Positions 9,489-19,017 of a DNA stretch of 32,823 nucleotides are shown here, piece after piece. Source of the DNA: Sphingomonas sp. (GTDB lineage Bacteria; Pseudomonadota; Alphaproteobacteria; Sphingomonadales; Sphingomonadaceae); assembly GCF_026460985.1 (NCBI RefSeq), contig NZ_JAPKNM010000013.1:1-32823 (forward strand), read 5' to 3'. The notes under the pieces were generated by a model, which was not told the origin of the DNA, made no database searches, and worked only from the letters and a program-made list of their open reading frames with translations. Positions within the stretch are counted from its first letter, which is position 1. Every line of letters begins with the position of its first letter. The position numbers were made by a program, and so were the translations under genes.

Positions 9489-10795
9489 CAGGCGCGCTTC
9501 CAGAAGCTTTCGGGCCGGATGAATGACTGCACGTTGCCCGCGCTGGCGAGATGCGCCTCCTCGGCAAGATATTTGCGGAAGGCCTCGAAGCCGAGCGGGC
9601 GCGAGAGCAGGAAGCCCTGCACCATGTCGCAGCCCATCACGCTGAGCAAAGCGAGCGCGGACGGCGTCTCGACCCCCTCGGCGGTGACTTCCATCTCGAG
9701 CGCATGGGCGAGATCGATCGTCGAACGGACGATCAGCGGATCGCGATTGCTGGAGGTCAGCTGCATCACGAACATCTTGTCGATCTTGAGCTCGCTGGCG
9801 GGCAGCCGCTTGAGATAGGCGAGCGAGGAGAGCCCCGCGCCATAATCGTCGATCGCGAGCTGGACGCCGATATCGGCGAACTGCTGCAGATGCTGGATCG
9901 CGCTGTCCGGATCGCGGATCACCGCGGTCTCGGTGATCTCGAAGCCGAGCTTGGCGCCGCTGACCGCGACGATCGCACAGGCTTCCTTCACGAACTCGGC
10001 ATCGGCGAGCAGCATGCCCGAGATGTTGAGGAACAAGGTGATGTCGTGCCCCTCGGCGGCGAGCCTCTTCTGGTCGGCGATCACCTGGCGCAAGGTCCAC
10101 ATGGTGAGCGCGCCGATCTCGCCCGCTTCCTCGGCGACCGAGATGAAGTCGCCCGGCAGGATCAGGCCGCGTTGCGGATGCTGCCAGCGGACGAGCGCCT
10201 CGGCGCTCGCGATCTCCTGCCGCCGGACATGGACCTTGGGCTGATATTGCAGGAACATCTCGCCCTCGGCGATCGCGCGCGGAAGCTCGCGCATCAGCGT
10301 CAGGCGATCGAAGGCGAGATCGGCGCGCGAGAGATCGAGCATGACCACGCGCTTCTCGCCGCGCGCCTGATCGAGCGCCGATTCGGCCGCCTCGGTCAGC
10401 CGGACGTCGTCGCACTCCTCGCACGGCGCCGCGGCGACGCCGAACTGCATCTGAAGCTGATAGGATTCGCCGTCGAGATCGAAAGGCAGCGCCAGCGCCT
10501 TGCGCAGCCGATCCACGTCGGCGGCCCCGGCTTCGGGGGCTTCGCGCTCGAACGCGACTTCGATCAGCGCGCGGCCGGCGGTGAGGATCCGGACGTCGGG
10601 AAGCACGCTGGAGATTCGCGCCGCGACGTCCAAAACCAGCGCATCCGCGCGCGGCCGGCCCAGATGGCGGCGCAGAGTCGCGAAGTTCACAATCTCACAT
10701 TGGGACAGAATCCGCCAAAGCCCCACCGTGCCGCGGAAGGGTTTTTCGGCGGTCATCCCGATCAAGGACGCCTGGCCAGCCAGCGTCGCGGACAT
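9488..10795 (-). CDS. EAL-domain c-di-GMP phosphodiesterase with degenerate GGDEF-like N-terminus
   Basis: From the chosen ATG at 10795 the protein is 435 residues. The first half (to about residue 165) resembles a GGDEF fold but lacks a GGDEF signature. The EAL domain follows with its catalytic set: [61 protein letters not shown] and [11 protein letters not shown]. It should hydrolyse c-di-GMP to pGpG, or act as a c-di-GMP sensor. The start is uncertain: in-frame ATGs at 10936, 10795 and 10759 all lack good Shine-Dalgarno sequences, and the residues added by 10936 look non-homologous. It is the first gene of an operon with the TPR kinase and the lone receiver, so kinase input may be tied to c-di-GMP turnover. 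Confidence 0.9.
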
Positions 10796-11040
10796 ATCGG
10801 CGTCGCCGCGCGCACACGCCTGGGGCACGCACTGCGCGTTCGCTTTCGCAGCGATTCCATTGGCTTCCACATGAGGCGCGAGCGCACGTGGCGCGACCTC
10901 CCCGCGGGGCACCGAAGGCTCAAACCCTGCCGACATGCGCCCGGATCTAAGCCACGACCCTTGAAGGAACGGTTAAATCCGGCCCCCGGCAATGCCCGCC
11001 GGCCCCGCGCGCTTCCGCAGAAATCCGGATTGATTCACCG

Positions 11041-11055
11041 TTAATCCCTCCTTAA
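11041..11055. promoter_or_regulatory. CtrA-type binding site (TTAA-N7-TTAA)
   Basis: TTAATCCCTCCTTAACC at 11041-11057 is a perfect TTAA-N7-TTAA with CC after the second half, the consensus of the alphaproteobacterial master regulator CtrA. TTAA is rare in this GC-rich window, and the box lies in the spacer between the divergent EAL gene (minus) and the possible small ORF and ugd (plus). It sits 39 bases before the small ORF's first ATG. TTGATT at 11030-11035 upstream could be a -35. CtrA control of either side is inference. Confidence 0.5.
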
Positions 11056-11094
11056 CCACGGGAATCGCGCATCACTGCGCACGATGGGAGATCA

Positions 11095-11160
11095 ATGATG
11101 TTGGCGTTTGACCTTCTTTTTCGCGAAAAGAGCACGGGCGAAGACATCCGTCCGTTCTGA
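11095..11160 (+). CDS. Possible small ORF (21 aa), unknown
   Basis: GGGAG (11086-11090) lies 5 bases before the tandem ATGs at 11095 and 11098, an ideal ribosome binding site. The ORF encodes 21 residues beginning MMLAFDLLFREK and ending DIRPF before TGA. It contains the palindrome TTTTCGCGAAAA (11118-11129). It is followed by two inverted repeats and a strong terminator, so a transcript of roughly 200 bases would be self-contained. I do not recognise the peptide. It could be a small protein, a leader peptide for ugd, or a coincidence inside a non-coding RNA. Confidence 0.35.
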   Translation: MMLAFDLLFREKSTGEDIRPF

Positions 11161-11172
11161 CTTTTCGTCACA

Positions 11173-11226
11173 TCCGGGCCGGCGGTGAAGCACCTTCAGC
11201 TGTGAAGGCGCGCTGACCGGCCCGGA
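11173..11226 (+). other. Nested RNA hairpin upstream of terminator
   Basis: TCCGGGCCGG (11173-11182) pairs perfectly with CCGGCCCGGA (11217-11226). Inside it CCTTCA (11193-11198) pairs with TGAAGG (11203-11208) around GCTG. The 10-bp GC outer stem would be very stable. It starts 13 bases after the small ORF's stop and ends 15 bases before the terminator stem, so all three elements probably belong to one short transcript. It may be a small RNA body or an attenuation element. Confidence 0.4.
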
Positions 11227-11240
11227 CGAATATTCGATCA

Positions 11241-11266
11241 GCGGCCGGAATCCGGCCGCTTTTTTT
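11241..11266 (+). terminator. Rho-independent terminator
   Basis: GCGGCCGG (11241-11248) pairs with CCGGCCGC (11252-11259) around a three-base loop and is followed directly by seven T residues (11260-11266). This is the clearest intrinsic terminator in the window. It lies 99 bp before ugd, so it ends the short transcript from about 11060-11090 or acts as an attenuator for ugd. The remaining spacer 11267-11365 shows no gene. Confidence 0.8.
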
Positions 11267-11365
11267 GTGCCTGCAAATCGGAGCAGGCCGCTTCCCCTTT
11301 CGCGCACTTGCCCTCCGCCCCGGGTTGGTTAAGGGCTGGGCTCTTCACTCTGAAAGGGATTTGCA

Positions 11366-12682
11366 TTGCGCATCGCGATGATCGGCACGGGATATGTCGG
11401 CCTGGTTTCCGGCGCCTGCTTCTCGGATTTCGGCCATGAGGTCGTCTGCGTCGACAAGGACGCGCGCAAGATCGAGCTGCTCCACCAGAATGTGATGCCG
11501 ATCTACGAGCCCGGGCTCGCCGAGCTGGTCGCCTCGAACGTCAAGGCGGGCCGTCTCACCTTCACCACCGACCTTGCCGAGGGCGTCAAGGACGCCGACG
11601 CGGTGTTCATCGCGGTGGGCACCCCCAGCCGGCGCGGCGATGGCCATGCCGACCTTTCCTATGTCTTCGCGGCCGCGCGCGAGATCGGCGAGAACCTGAC
11701 CAAGCCGAGCGTGATCGTCACCAAGTCGACCGTGCCGGTGGGCACCGGCGACGAAGTCGAGCGGATCATCGCCGAGATCGCTCCGAACAGCGGCGCCAGG
11801 ATCGTCTCCAATCCCGAATTCCTGCGCGAAGGCGCGGCGATCGAGGATTTCAAGCGGCCCGACCGCGTCGTGATCGGCACCGACGACGAGGGTGCGCGTG
11901 AGGTGATGCGCGCCATCTATCGCCCGCTCTCGCTCAACCAGAACGCCCCCCTGCTGTTCACCGGCCGACGCACCTCCGAGCTGATCAAATATGCCGCGAA
12001 CGCGTTCCTCGCGGTCAAGATCACCTTCATCAACGAGATCGCGGACCTGTGCGAGGAGGTCGGCGCCGACGTGCAGGAAGTCGCGCGCGGCATCGGCATG
12101 GACAACCGCATCGGCGGCAAGTTCCTCCATGCCGGCCCCGGCTATGGCGGCTCCTGTTTCCCCAAGGACACGCTGGCGCTGCTCAAGACCGCGGGCGACA
12201 ACGACACGCCGCTCCGCATCGTCGAGGCGACGGTGCAAGTGAACGACGCCCGCAAGCGCGCGATGGGCCGCAAGGTGATCAAGGCGATGGGCGGCGACGT
12301 CCGCGGCAAGACCGTCGCGGTACTCGGCCTCACCTTCAAGCCCAACACCGACGACATGCGCGACGCGCCGAGCCTTTCGATCGTCGCCGCGCTCGAGGAC
12401 GCCGGGGCGACCGTGAAGGCCTATGATCCCGAGGGTTTCGAGCAGGCGCGGCCGCTGCTGCCCAATGTCGAGTTCAGCGACAGCGCCTATGCCGCGGCGG
12501 ACGGCGCCGACGCACTGGTGATCGTGACCGAATGGGACGCGTTCCGCGCGCTCGACCTCGACCGGATCAAGTCGCTGCTCAAGACGCCTTTGCTCGTCGA
12601 CCTGCGCAACATCTATCCGCCGGCGGAAGCGGCGCGCGCCGGGCTCAAGCTTGTGGGCGTGGGCAAGCCGAAGGCGCGCTGA
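11366..12682 (+). CDS. ugd: UDP-glucose 6-dehydrogenase
   Basis: This 438-residue enzyme oxidises UDP-glucose to UDP-glucuronate with two NAD+. It has the N-terminal Rossmann motif MIGTGYVGLVSGACFSDFGH, substrate-binding EFLREGAAIEDF, the catalytic-cysteine motif GPGYGGSCFPKDT (C264), and the C-terminal domain with VLGLTFKPNTDDMRDAPS. The start is TTG at 11366 with AAGGGA about 7-8 bases upstream; the next in-frame ATG is only four codons on and would cut into the Rossmann strand. Its TGA abuts that of rfbD, which converges from the other strand with no gap. With the rhamnose genes it supplies acidic polysaccharide precursors. Confidence 0.96.
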   Translation: MRIAMIGTGYVGLVSGACFSDFGHEVVCVDKDARKIELLHQNVMPIYEPGLAELVASNVKAGRLTFTTDLAEGVKDADAVFIAVGTPSRRGDGHADLSYVFAAAREIGENLTKPSVIVTKSTVPVGTGDEVERIIAEIAPNSGARIVSNPEFLREGAAIEDFKRPDRVVIGTDDEGAREVMRAIYRPLSLNQNAPLLFTGRRTSELIKYAANAFLAVKITFINEIADLCEEVGADVQEVARGIGMDNRIGGKFLHAGPGYGGSCFPKDTLALLKTAGDNDTPLRIVEATVQVNDARKRAMGRKVIKAMGGDVRGKTVAVLGLTFKPNTDDMRDAPSLSIVAALEDAGATVKAYDPEGFEQARPLLPNVEFSDSAYAAADGADALVIVTEWDAFRALDLDRIKSLLKTPLLVDLRNIYPPAEAARAGLKLVGVGKPKAR

Positions 12683-13558
12683 TCAGGCGATCAGGCGCGC
12701 AACCACCGGCTCAAGCGAATCGCGCCATTCGGGCGCACGACAGCCGAAGGTCGCGGCGAAGCGGCTGGTATCCAGCCGCGAATTGGCGGGGCGCCGCGCC
12801 GGCGTGGGATAGGCACTGGTCGGGATGCCGGTGACCGAGGCGCTCGGCCCGCCGCGCGCCGCGCTGAGCGCCATGATCGCGCGGGCGAAATCGGCCCAGT
12901 TCGTCTCGCCGCTGCCGACAAGATGATAGACGGCATCGGCGCCCTTGCCCGGGTCCGATGCCCAGACGTCCGCGACGCGCAGCATGGCGTCGGCGATGTC
13001 GAGTGCCGAGGTGGGACAGCCGCGTTGGTCCTCGACCACGCGGAGTTCGTCGCGATCGGCAGCGAGGCGGAGCATGGTCTTGACGAAATTGTTGCCGAAC
13101 GGGCTGTACACCCAGGCGGTACGCAGGATCGCATAGCGCGCGCCCGATGCCGCGATCGCGCGCTCACCCGCAAGTTTGGTTTCGCCGTAGACGCCGAGCG
13201 GAGCGACGGGATCTTCTTCGCGATAGGGTCGGTCGCCGGCGCCGTCGAAGACATAGTCGGTCGAGAGATGGACGATCGGCGCGCCGATCCCGGCTGCCGC
13301 GCGCGCGAGCGCGCCGGGGCCATCCCCGTTCACCGCCATCGCGAGCTCGGATTCACTCTCGGCCTTGTCGACCGCCGTATAAGCGGCGACGCTGAACACG
13401 AGGTCGGGGCGGACCTGCTCGACCGTCCGCGCGATCGATGCGGGGTCCGCGAGGTCGAACCCTGGGCGATCGACGAAGACCAGCTCGTGCGCCGCCCCCG
13501 CACGCTCGGCGATGCTCCGGGCGACCTGGCCATTGCGGCCGGTGACGAGGATCCGCAT
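12683..13558 (-). CDS. rfbD: dTDP-4-dehydrorhamnose reductase
   Basis: This 291-residue short-chain dehydrogenase/reductase-type enzyme carries out the last step of dTDP-L-rhamnose synthesis, reducing dTDP-4-keto-L-rhamnose. It starts [16 protein letters not shown] (glycine-rich nucleotide-binding loop) and has STDYVFDGAG, the catalytic YGETK (YxxxK) and RTAWVYSPFGNNFVKTML, all typical of RmlD. The ATG at 13556-13558 overlaps the rfbB stop by one base (TGATG). It is the last gene of the rfbACBD run and ends head-to-head with ugd's stop without any spacer. Confidence 0.95.
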   Translation of the reverse strand: MRILVTGRNGQVARSIAERAGAAHELVFVDRPGFDLADPASIARTVEQVRPDLVFSVAAYTAVDKAESESELAMAVNGDGPGALARAAAGIGAPIVHLSTDYVFDGAGDRPYREEDPVAPLGVYGETKLAGERAIAASGARYAILRTAWVYSPFGNNFVKTMLRLAADRDELRVVEDQRGCPTSALDIADAMLRVADVWASDPGKGADAVYHLVGSGETNWADFARAIMALSAARGGPSASVTGIPTSAYPTPARRPANSRLDTSRFAATFGCRAPEWRDSLEPVVARLIA

Positions 13559-14616
13559 CAGCCCTTGGTGCCGAGCCGCTCGCCGGCATAGCTGCCCGAG
13601 CGGATCGGCTCCCACCACCAGCGATTGTCGAGATACCAGTCGATGGTCCTGGCGAGGCCGGTGTCGAAATTCTCCTCGGCCTGCCAACCCAACTCGGTCT
13701 CGAGCTTGGTGGCGTCGATCGCGTAACGGCGGTCATGGCCCGGGCGATCGGTGACGAACTCGATCAGCGCGCGCCGCGGCTTACCGTCGGCAAGCGGCGC
13801 GCGGGCGTCGAGGATGTCGCAGATCGTCTCGACCACCTCGAGATTGGTGCGCTCGTTGCGGCCGCCGACATTGTAGCTCTCGCCCAGTTTGCCGGTGGTC
13901 AGGATCAGCGCCAGCGCCTTGGCGTGATCGTCGACATAGAGCCAATCGCGGACATTCTCGCCCTTGCCATAGATCGGCAGGCGCTTGCCCTCGAGCGCGT
14001 TGAGGATGGTGAGCGGGATCAGCTTCTCGGGGAAGTGATAGGGCCCGTAGTTGTTCGAGCAGTTGGAGAGCACCACCGGCAGCCCATAGGTCTCGTGCCA
14101 GGCGCGGACGAAATGGTCCGAGGCTGCCTTGGACGCCGAATAAGGCGAGGACGGCGCATAGGGTGTCTCTTCGGTGAAGATGCCGCTGTCGAAGGGCAAG
14201 TCGCCGAACACCTCGTCGGTGGAGATGTGGTGGAAGCGGAAACCGGCCTTGGCCTCGCCTTCGAGCCCGCGCCAATATTCCAGCGCCGCCGAGAGCAGGC
14301 GGAACGTGCCGACCACGTTGGTCTCAATGAACGCGCCAGGACCGTCGATCGAGCGATCGACATGGCTCTCCGCGGCGAGGTGCATGATCCCCTCGACCTT
14401 CTCCGAGCGGAGCAGTTCGAGCACCAGCGGCACGTCGCCGATATCGCCCTGGACGAAGCGATGGTTGGGGGCGTTCTCGATCGCCTTGAGCGATGCGGGG
14501 TTGCCGGCATAAGTCAGCTTGTCGAGGTTGATGACTCGCGTGCCGCCGCGGACAAGATGGCGGACCACCGCCGAGCCGATGAACCCGGCCCCGCCGGTGA
14601 CCAGAACGGTACGCAT
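13558..14616 (-). CDS. rfbB: dTDP-glucose 4,6-dehydratase
   Basis: This 352-residue extended SDR enzyme converts dTDP-glucose to dTDP-4-keto-6-deoxyglucose using tightly bound NAD+. Motifs are [41 protein letters not shown] with the catalytic Asp-Glu pair, [15 protein letters not shown] (YxxxK), and [19 protein letters not shown]. The ATG at 14614-14616 is preferred over a TTG one codon upstream because it forms the same one-base TGATG overlap with the rfbC stop as at the other junctions. It lies between rfbC and rfbD. Confidence 0.96.
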   Translation of the reverse strand: MRTVLVTGGAGFIGSAVVRHLVRGGTRVINLDKLTYAGNPASLKAIENAPNHRFVQGDIGDVPLVLELLRSEKVEGIMHLAAESHVDRSIDGPGAFIETNVVGTFRLLSAALEYWRGLEGEAKAGFRFHHISTDEVFGDLPFDSGIFTEETPYAPSSPYSASKAASDHFVRAWHETYGLPVVLSNCSNNYGPYHFPEKLIPLTILNALEGKRLPIYGKGENVRDWLYVDDHAKALALILTTGKLGESYNVGGRNERTNLEVVETICDILDARAPLADGKPRRALIEFVTDRPGHDRRYAIDATKLETELGWQAEENFDTGLARTIDWYLDNRWWWEPIRSGSYAGERLGTKG

Positions 14617-15182
14617 CAATCTGCCTCATATGCGAAGGGACTGTCGAAGTCCTTGAAGTACGGCGCGACGGCGTCCTTCTCCGACAAGATCGCGTCGCCG
14701 GGCCGCGGCCAGACGATGCCGAGATCCGGATCGTCCCAGCGGATCGCTCCCTCGCTCTCGCGCGAGTAGGGCGCACTGACCTTGTAGAGCACCTCGACAT
14801 CGGGGGTGAGCGTCATGAAGCCGTGCGCGAAGCCCACCGGCACCAGCAACTGGTTCCACTTCTCCGCCGAGAGCTCAGCCGCTACCCATCGGCCATAGCT
14901 CGGCGAGCCCCGGCGGAGATCAACCGCCACGTCGAAGATCGCGCCGCGCAGCACGCGGATCAGCTTGGCCTGCGCGAAAGGCGGAGCCTGGAAATGCAGG
15001 CCGCGCACCGTGCCCACCTCGGCGCTGAACGACTGATTGTCCTGCATCCAGTCGATCGCGAGCCCCTCCGCTTCGAAGGCAGCGCGCTTGAACACTTCGG
15101 AGAAGAACCCGCGATGATCGCCGAATTTGGGGGGCGTGACTTCGACGACCTCGGGAATGGCCAGCCGGCGGAACTCGGTCAT
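14616..15182 (-). CDS. rfbC: dTDP-4-dehydrorhamnose 3,5-epimerase
   Basis: This 188-residue cupin-fold epimerase acts at C3 and C5 of dTDP-4-keto-6-deoxyglucose. Recognisable motifs are [31 protein letters not shown] with the catalytic His, [14 protein letters not shown], and [21 protein letters not shown] with the catalytic Tyr. The length fits the family (about 180-190). The ATG at 15180-15182 overlaps the rfbA stop as ATGA. A longer in-frame extension upstream is the antisense-like tail of rfbA and lacks homology. Confidence 0.95.
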   Translation of the reverse strand: MTEFRRLAIPEVVEVTPPKFGDHRGFFSEVFKRAAFEAEGLAIDWMQDNQSFSAEVGTVRGLHFQAPPFAQAKLIRVLRGAIFDVAVDLRRGSPSYGRWVAAELSAEKWNQLLVPVGFAHGFMTLTPDVEVLYKVSAPYSRESEGAIRWDDPDLGIVWPRPGDAILSEKDAVAPYFKDFDSPFAYEAD

Positions 15183-16057
15183 GCGCGCGCCGCCACCAGC
15201 TTCTTGAGGTAATCGGCATAACCCGTCTTGCCGAGCTGTGCGGCACGGGCGAGCACCGCCTCGTCGCCGAGCCAACCCGCATCCAGCGCGACTTCCTCCG
15301 GGCAGGCGATCTTGATGCCGGTGCGATGTTCGATGGTGCGGACGAACGAACTCGCCTCGTGCAGGCTTTCATGCGTGCCGGTATCGAGCCAGGCATAGCC
15401 GCGGCCGAGGCGCGTGATATGAAGGTCACCGCGCTCCATATAGGCGCGGTTGACGTCGGTGATTTCGAGTTCGCCGCGCGCCGAGGGCTGGATAGACCTG
15501 GCGATGTCGACGACGTCCTTGTCGTAGAAATACAGGCCCGTGATCGCCCAGTTGGACTTGGGATCGGCGGGTTTCTCCTCGACGCTGGTGGCGCGGCCGG
15601 TCTCGTCGAACGCGACCACGCCGTAGCGCTCGGGATCGTCGACATGGTAGGCGAAGACGTTGGCGCCGCCCTTGGCGGCCTCCGAGGCGGCGGCAACGCA
15701 TTTCTCGCCCATCTTGTCGCCGTGATAGATGTTGTCGCCGAGGATGAGCGCGCTGGGCTGGCCGTCCACGAAATCGGCGCCGATGATGAAGGCTTCCGCA
15801 AGCCCGTTGGGCTGGGGCTGTTCGGCATAGGAGAAATTGACGCCGAATGCCGAGCCGTCGCCTAGCAGCGCCTCGAACAGCGGCAGATCGCGCGGCGTGG
15901 AGATGATCAGGATATCGCGGATGCCGGCGAGCATCAGCACCGAGAGCGGATAATAGATCATCGGCTTGTCGAAGACCGGAAGCAGCTGCTTCGAGATCGA
16001 AAGCGTTGCCGGATACAGGCGCGTGCCGCTGCCGCCTGCCAGAATGATACCCTTCAT
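15179..16057 (-). CDS. rfbA: Glucose-1-phosphate thymidylyltransferase
   Basis: This 292-residue enzyme joins dTTP and glucose-1-phosphate, the entry step to dTDP-L-rhamnose. It begins [38 protein letters not shown], the nucleotidyltransferase signature, and contains [29 protein letters not shown], and [15 protein letters not shown]. The ATG at 16055-16057 is chosen because the conserved domain starts there; 17 further in-frame codons upstream are not homologous. It is the first gene of the rfbACBD operon and is divergent from cysD across 138 bp. Confidence 0.96.
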   Translation of the reverse strand: MKGIILAGGSGTRLYPATLSISKQLLPVFDKPMIYYPLSVLMLAGIRDILIISTPRDLPLFEALLGDGSAFGVNFSYAEQPQPNGLAEAFIIGADFVDGQPSALILGDNIYHGDKMGEKCVAAASEAAKGGANVFAYHVDDPERYGVVAFDETGRATSVEEKPADPKSNWAITGLYFYDKDVVDIARSIQPSARGELEITDVNRAYMERGDLHITRLGRGYAWLDTGTHESLHEASSFVRTIEHRTGIKIACPEEVALDAGWLGDEAVLARAAQLGKTGYADYLKKLVAARA

Positions 16058-16152
16058 ACGTGCCTGATCTCGTCCCCGGTTTGTGGCGGCGCATCTAGCC
16101 CAACCCACCGGGCTTGGACACCCCCCGCCGCGGGTATGACTGGCTAAACATT

Positions 16153-16187
16153 ATCTAGATCGCCGCGGCGTTCGCCGCATCCTAGAT
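16153..16187. promoter_or_regulatory. Inverted repeat just upstream of cysD
   Basis: ATCTAG (16153-16158) and CTAGAT (16182-16187) flank an inner perfect stem GCGGCG-TT-CGCCGC (16165-16178). The structure ends eight bases before the cysD ATG and occupies the place where a ribosome binding site would be; no Shine-Dalgarno is visible. It could be an operator for a sulfur regulator or an RNA structure that limits cysD translation. The divergent spacer 16058-16195 also serves rfbA; no confident promoter was found. Confidence 0.4.
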
Positions 16188-16195
16188 GGGCCGCA

Positions 16196-17104
16196 ATGCG
16201 TTCCTCTTCCCCCCTCACCCATCTCCAGCGCCTCGAGGCCGAGAGCATCCATATCCTGCGCGAAGTGGTCGCCGAGGCCGAGCGGCCGGTGATGCTCTAT
16301 TCGATCGGCAAGGACAGCGCAGTGATGCTGCACCTGGCCAAGAAGGCCTTCTATCCCGCGCCGCCGCCCTTCCCGCTGCTCCATGTCGACACGACGTGGA
16401 AGTTCCAGGCGATGTACGACCTGCGCGACAAGGCGGCCAAGGCCGCGGGGATGGAGCTGCTCGTCCACCGGAATCCCGATGCGGTGGCGCAGGGGATCAA
16501 CCCCTTCGACCATGGCAGCCTGCACACCGACCTGTGGAAGACCGAAGGGCTCAAGCAGGCGCTCGACCTTTATGGCTTCGACGCGGCGTTCGGCGGCGCG
16601 CGGCGCGACGAGGAGAAGAGCCGCGCCAAGGAGCGCGTCTTCTCGTTCCGCACCGCCTCGCACCGCTGGGACCCCAAGAACCAGCGTCCCGAGCTCTGGC
16701 ACCTCTACAACGCCCGGAAGAGCAAGGGCGAGAGCATGCGGGTGTTCCCGATCTCGAACTGGACCGAGCTCGACATCTGGCAGTACATCCTCGCCGAGGG
16801 GATCGAGATCGTGCCGCTCTACTTCGCCGCGCCGCGACCGACGGTGGAGCGCGACGGGCTGATCCTGATGGTCGACGACGACCGCTTCCGGCTGCGCCCC
16901 GGCGAGACGCCGGTCGAGCGATCGGTGCGCTTCCGCACGCTCGGCTGCTATCCGCTGACCGGCGCGGTCGAGAGCGAGGCGGCCACGCTGGAGGACGTGA
17001 TCCAGGAGATGCTGCTCACCACCACCTCCGAACGCCAGGGCCGCGCGATCGACCACGACCAGGCCGCGAGCATGGAGAAGAAGAAGCAGGAGGGCTATTT
17101 CTGA
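16196..17104 (+). CDS. cysD: Sulfate adenylyltransferase subunit 2
   Basis: This 302-residue subunit of ATP sulfurylase forms adenosine 5'-phosphosulfate from ATP and sulfate. It shows the PP-loop-type motif [17 protein letters not shown], then [52 protein letters not shown] and [16 protein letters not shown], all typical of CysD. The length matches the family. The ATG at 16196 lacks an obvious ribosome binding site. Its TGA (17102-17104) overlaps the cysNC ATG by one base (TGATG), consistent with stoichiometric production of the two subunits. Confidence 0.96.
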   Translation: MRSSSPLTHLQRLEAESIHILREVVAEAERPVMLYSIGKDSAVMLHLAKKAFYPAPPPFPLLHVDTTWKFQAMYDLRDKAAKAAGMELLVHRNPDAVAQGINPFDHGSLHTDLWKTEGLKQALDLYGFDAAFGGARRDEEKSRAKERVFSFRTASHRWDPKNQRPELWHLYNARKSKGESMRVFPISNWTELDIWQYILAEGIEIVPLYFAAPRPTVERDGLILMVDDDRFRLRPGETPVERSVRFRTLGCYPLTGAVESEAATLEDVIQEMLLTTTSERQGRAIDHDQAASMEKKKQEGYF

Positions 17105-19017
17105 TGACCTCCTACCGCCCCGACGCGCTGATCGCGTCCGACATCTCGGCGTACCTCACGCTGCACCAGAACAAGTCGCTGCTGCGGTTCATCACCTGCG
17201 GCTCGGTGGACGACGGCAAGTCCACGCTGATCGGGCGGCTGCTCTACGATTCGAAGATGATCTTCGAGGACCAGCTCGCCAGCCTCGAGGCCGACAGCAA
17301 GCGCGTCGGCACGCAGGGGCAGGAGATCGACTTCGCCTTGCTCGTCGACGGGCTCGCCGCGGAGCGCGAGCAGGGCATCACGATCGACGTCGCCTATCGC
17401 TTCTTCGCTACGAGCACGCGCAAGTTCATCGTCGCCGATACGCCCGGCCACGAGCAATATACCCGCAACATGGTCACCGGCGCCTCGACCGCCGACCTCG
17501 CGGTGATCCTGATCGACGCGCGCAAGGGCGTGCTCACCCAGACGCGGCGGCACAGCTACCTCGCGCACCTGCTCGGCATCCGGCACATCGTGCTCGCGGT
17601 GAACAAGATGGACCTGATCGGCTACGACCAGGCCGCCTATGACGCGATCGTCGAGGACTATCGGACCTTCGCGGAATCGATCGGCATCAAGGCCTTCACC
17701 CCGATCCCGATCTCGGGGTTCAAGGGCGACAACGTCACCGGGCTTTCGGAGAACACGCCGTGGTTCGCCGGGCCGGCGCTGCTCGAGCATCTCGAGCGCG
17801 TCGAGGTCGAGGCCGAGGCCGATCGCGCCAAGCCGTTCCGGCTTCCGGTGCAGTGGGTGAACAGACCCAATCTCGACTTTCGCGGCTTTGCCGGCCTGAT
17901 CGCCAGCGGCACCGTGAAGCCTGGCGACGCCGTGCGGATCCTGCCTTCGGGACGCATCACCACGGTCTCGCGGATCGTCGCCATGGGGGGCGACCGCGAC
18001 GAAGCCGGGGCGGGCGAGTCGGTCACGCTGACCCTCGCCGACGAAGTCGACTGCTCGCGCGGCGACGTGATCGCCGCGGCCGACGCGCCGCCGCAGGCCG
18101 CCGACCAGTTCAAGGCGACGATCGTCTGGATGGACCAGAACGAGCTGCTGCCCGGCCGCGCTTACTGGCTCAAGCTCGGCACGCAGACGGTGAGCGTGAC
18201 CGTCCGCGAGCCCGAACATGCGATTGACGTCAACACGCTCGCGCATCTCTCCGCGCGGACGCTCAAGCTCAACGATATCGGCGTGGCGGAGATCGCCGCC
18301 GACCGACCGATCGTGTTCGAGCCCTATGCCGACAGCCACGATCTCGGCGGGTTCATCCTGATCGACAAGGTGTCCAACGCCACCGTCGCCGCGGGGATGT
18401 TGCACCATGCGCTTCGCCGCGCGCAGAACGTCCATTGGCAGGCGGTGGAGATCACCCGCGAGGCGCATGCCGCGCAGAAGAGCCAGCAGGCGCGCCTGCT
18501 CTGGTTCACCGGGCTCTCGGGCTCGGGCAAGTCGACCATCGCCAACCTGGTCGAGAAGAAGCTGCACGCGATGGGCAAGCACAGCTTCCTGCTCGACGGC
18601 GACAACATCCGCCACGGGCTCAACCGCGACCTCGGCTTTTCGGACGCCGACCGCGTCGAGAATATCCGCCGGGTGGGCGAGGTCGCCAAGCTGATGACCG
18701 ATGCCGGGCTGATCGTGCTGACCGCCTTCATCTCGCCCTTCCGTGCCGAGCGCGAGATGGTGCGCGCGATGCTGCCCCAGGGCGACTTCTTCGAGATTTT
18801 CATCGACACGCCGATCGCCGAGGCCGAGCGCCGTGACCCCAAGGGCCTGTACCGCAAGGCGCGCGCGGGCGAGATCGCCAACTTCACCGGCATCTCGAGC
18901 CCCTATGAGGCGCCCGGGAACCCCGAGATCCGCGTCGATACTACCAGGGAATCGCCCGAAGCCGCCGCCGAGCGGATCGTCGAGACGATCATGGGAACCT
19001 GGAGCCCGGTGATTTGA
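17104..19017 (+). CDS. cysNC: Bifunctional sulfate adenylyltransferase subunit 1 / APS kinase
   Basis: This 637-residue fusion joins the GTPase subunit of ATP sulfurylase (CysN, about 1-430) to adenylylsulfate kinase (CysC, about 455-637). The GTPase part has GSVDDGKST (P-loop), [12 protein letters not shown] and NKMD; the elongation-factor-like beta barrels follow. The kinase part has a second P-loop [26 protein letters not shown] and [21 protein letters not shown]. Together with CysD it makes PAPS. The ATG at 17104 overlaps the cysD stop; an in-frame extension back to 16186 is out-of-frame shadow of cysD. Its TGA overlaps the TTG start of cysQ. Confidence 0.96.
   Translation: MTSYRPDALIASDISAYLTLHQNKSLLRFITCGSVDDGKSTLIGRLLYDSKMIFEDQLASLEADSKRVGTQGQEIDFALLVDGLAAEREQGITIDVAYRFFATSTRKFIVADTPGHEQYTRNMVTGASTADLAVILIDARKGVLTQTRRHSYLAHLLGIRHIVLAVNKMDLIGYDQAAYDAIVEDYRTFAESIGIKAFTPIPISGFKGDNVTGLSENTPWFAGPALLEHLERVEVEAEADRAKPFRLPVQWVNRPNLDFRGFAGLIASGTVKPGDAVRILPSGRITTVSRIVAMGGDRDEAGAGESVTLTLADEVDCSRGDVIAAADAPPQAADQFKATIVWMDQNELLPGRAYWLKLGTQTVSVTVREPEHAIDVNTLAHLSARTLKLNDIGVAEIAADRPIVFEPYADSHDLGGFILIDKVSNATVAAGMLHHALRRAQNVHWQAVEITREAHAAQKSQQARLLWFTGLSGSGKSTIANLVEKKLHAMGKHSFLLDGDNIRHGLNRDLGFSDADRVENIRRVGEVAKLMTDAGLIVLTAFISPFRAEREMVRAMLPQGDFFEIFIDTPIAEAERRDPKGLYRKARAGEIANFTGISSPYEAPGNPEIRVDTTRESPEAAAERIVETIMGTWSPVI

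Noticed and set aside
9489..10424. Upstream in-frame extension of the TPR hybrid kinase
   Set aside because: It reads the EAL gene in another frame and shows no domain; the signal peptide begins at 9488.
13735..14769. 344-residue plus-strand frame opposite rfbB
   Set aside because: It mirrors rfbB/rfbC codons (antisense shadow) and has no recognisable motif, while the minus strand encodes clear enzymes.
16186..17103. 943-residue frame continuous with CysNC
   Set aside because: The part before 17104 is a shifted reading of cysD (Arg/Ala/Pro-rich); the real cysNC start overlaps the cysD stop.
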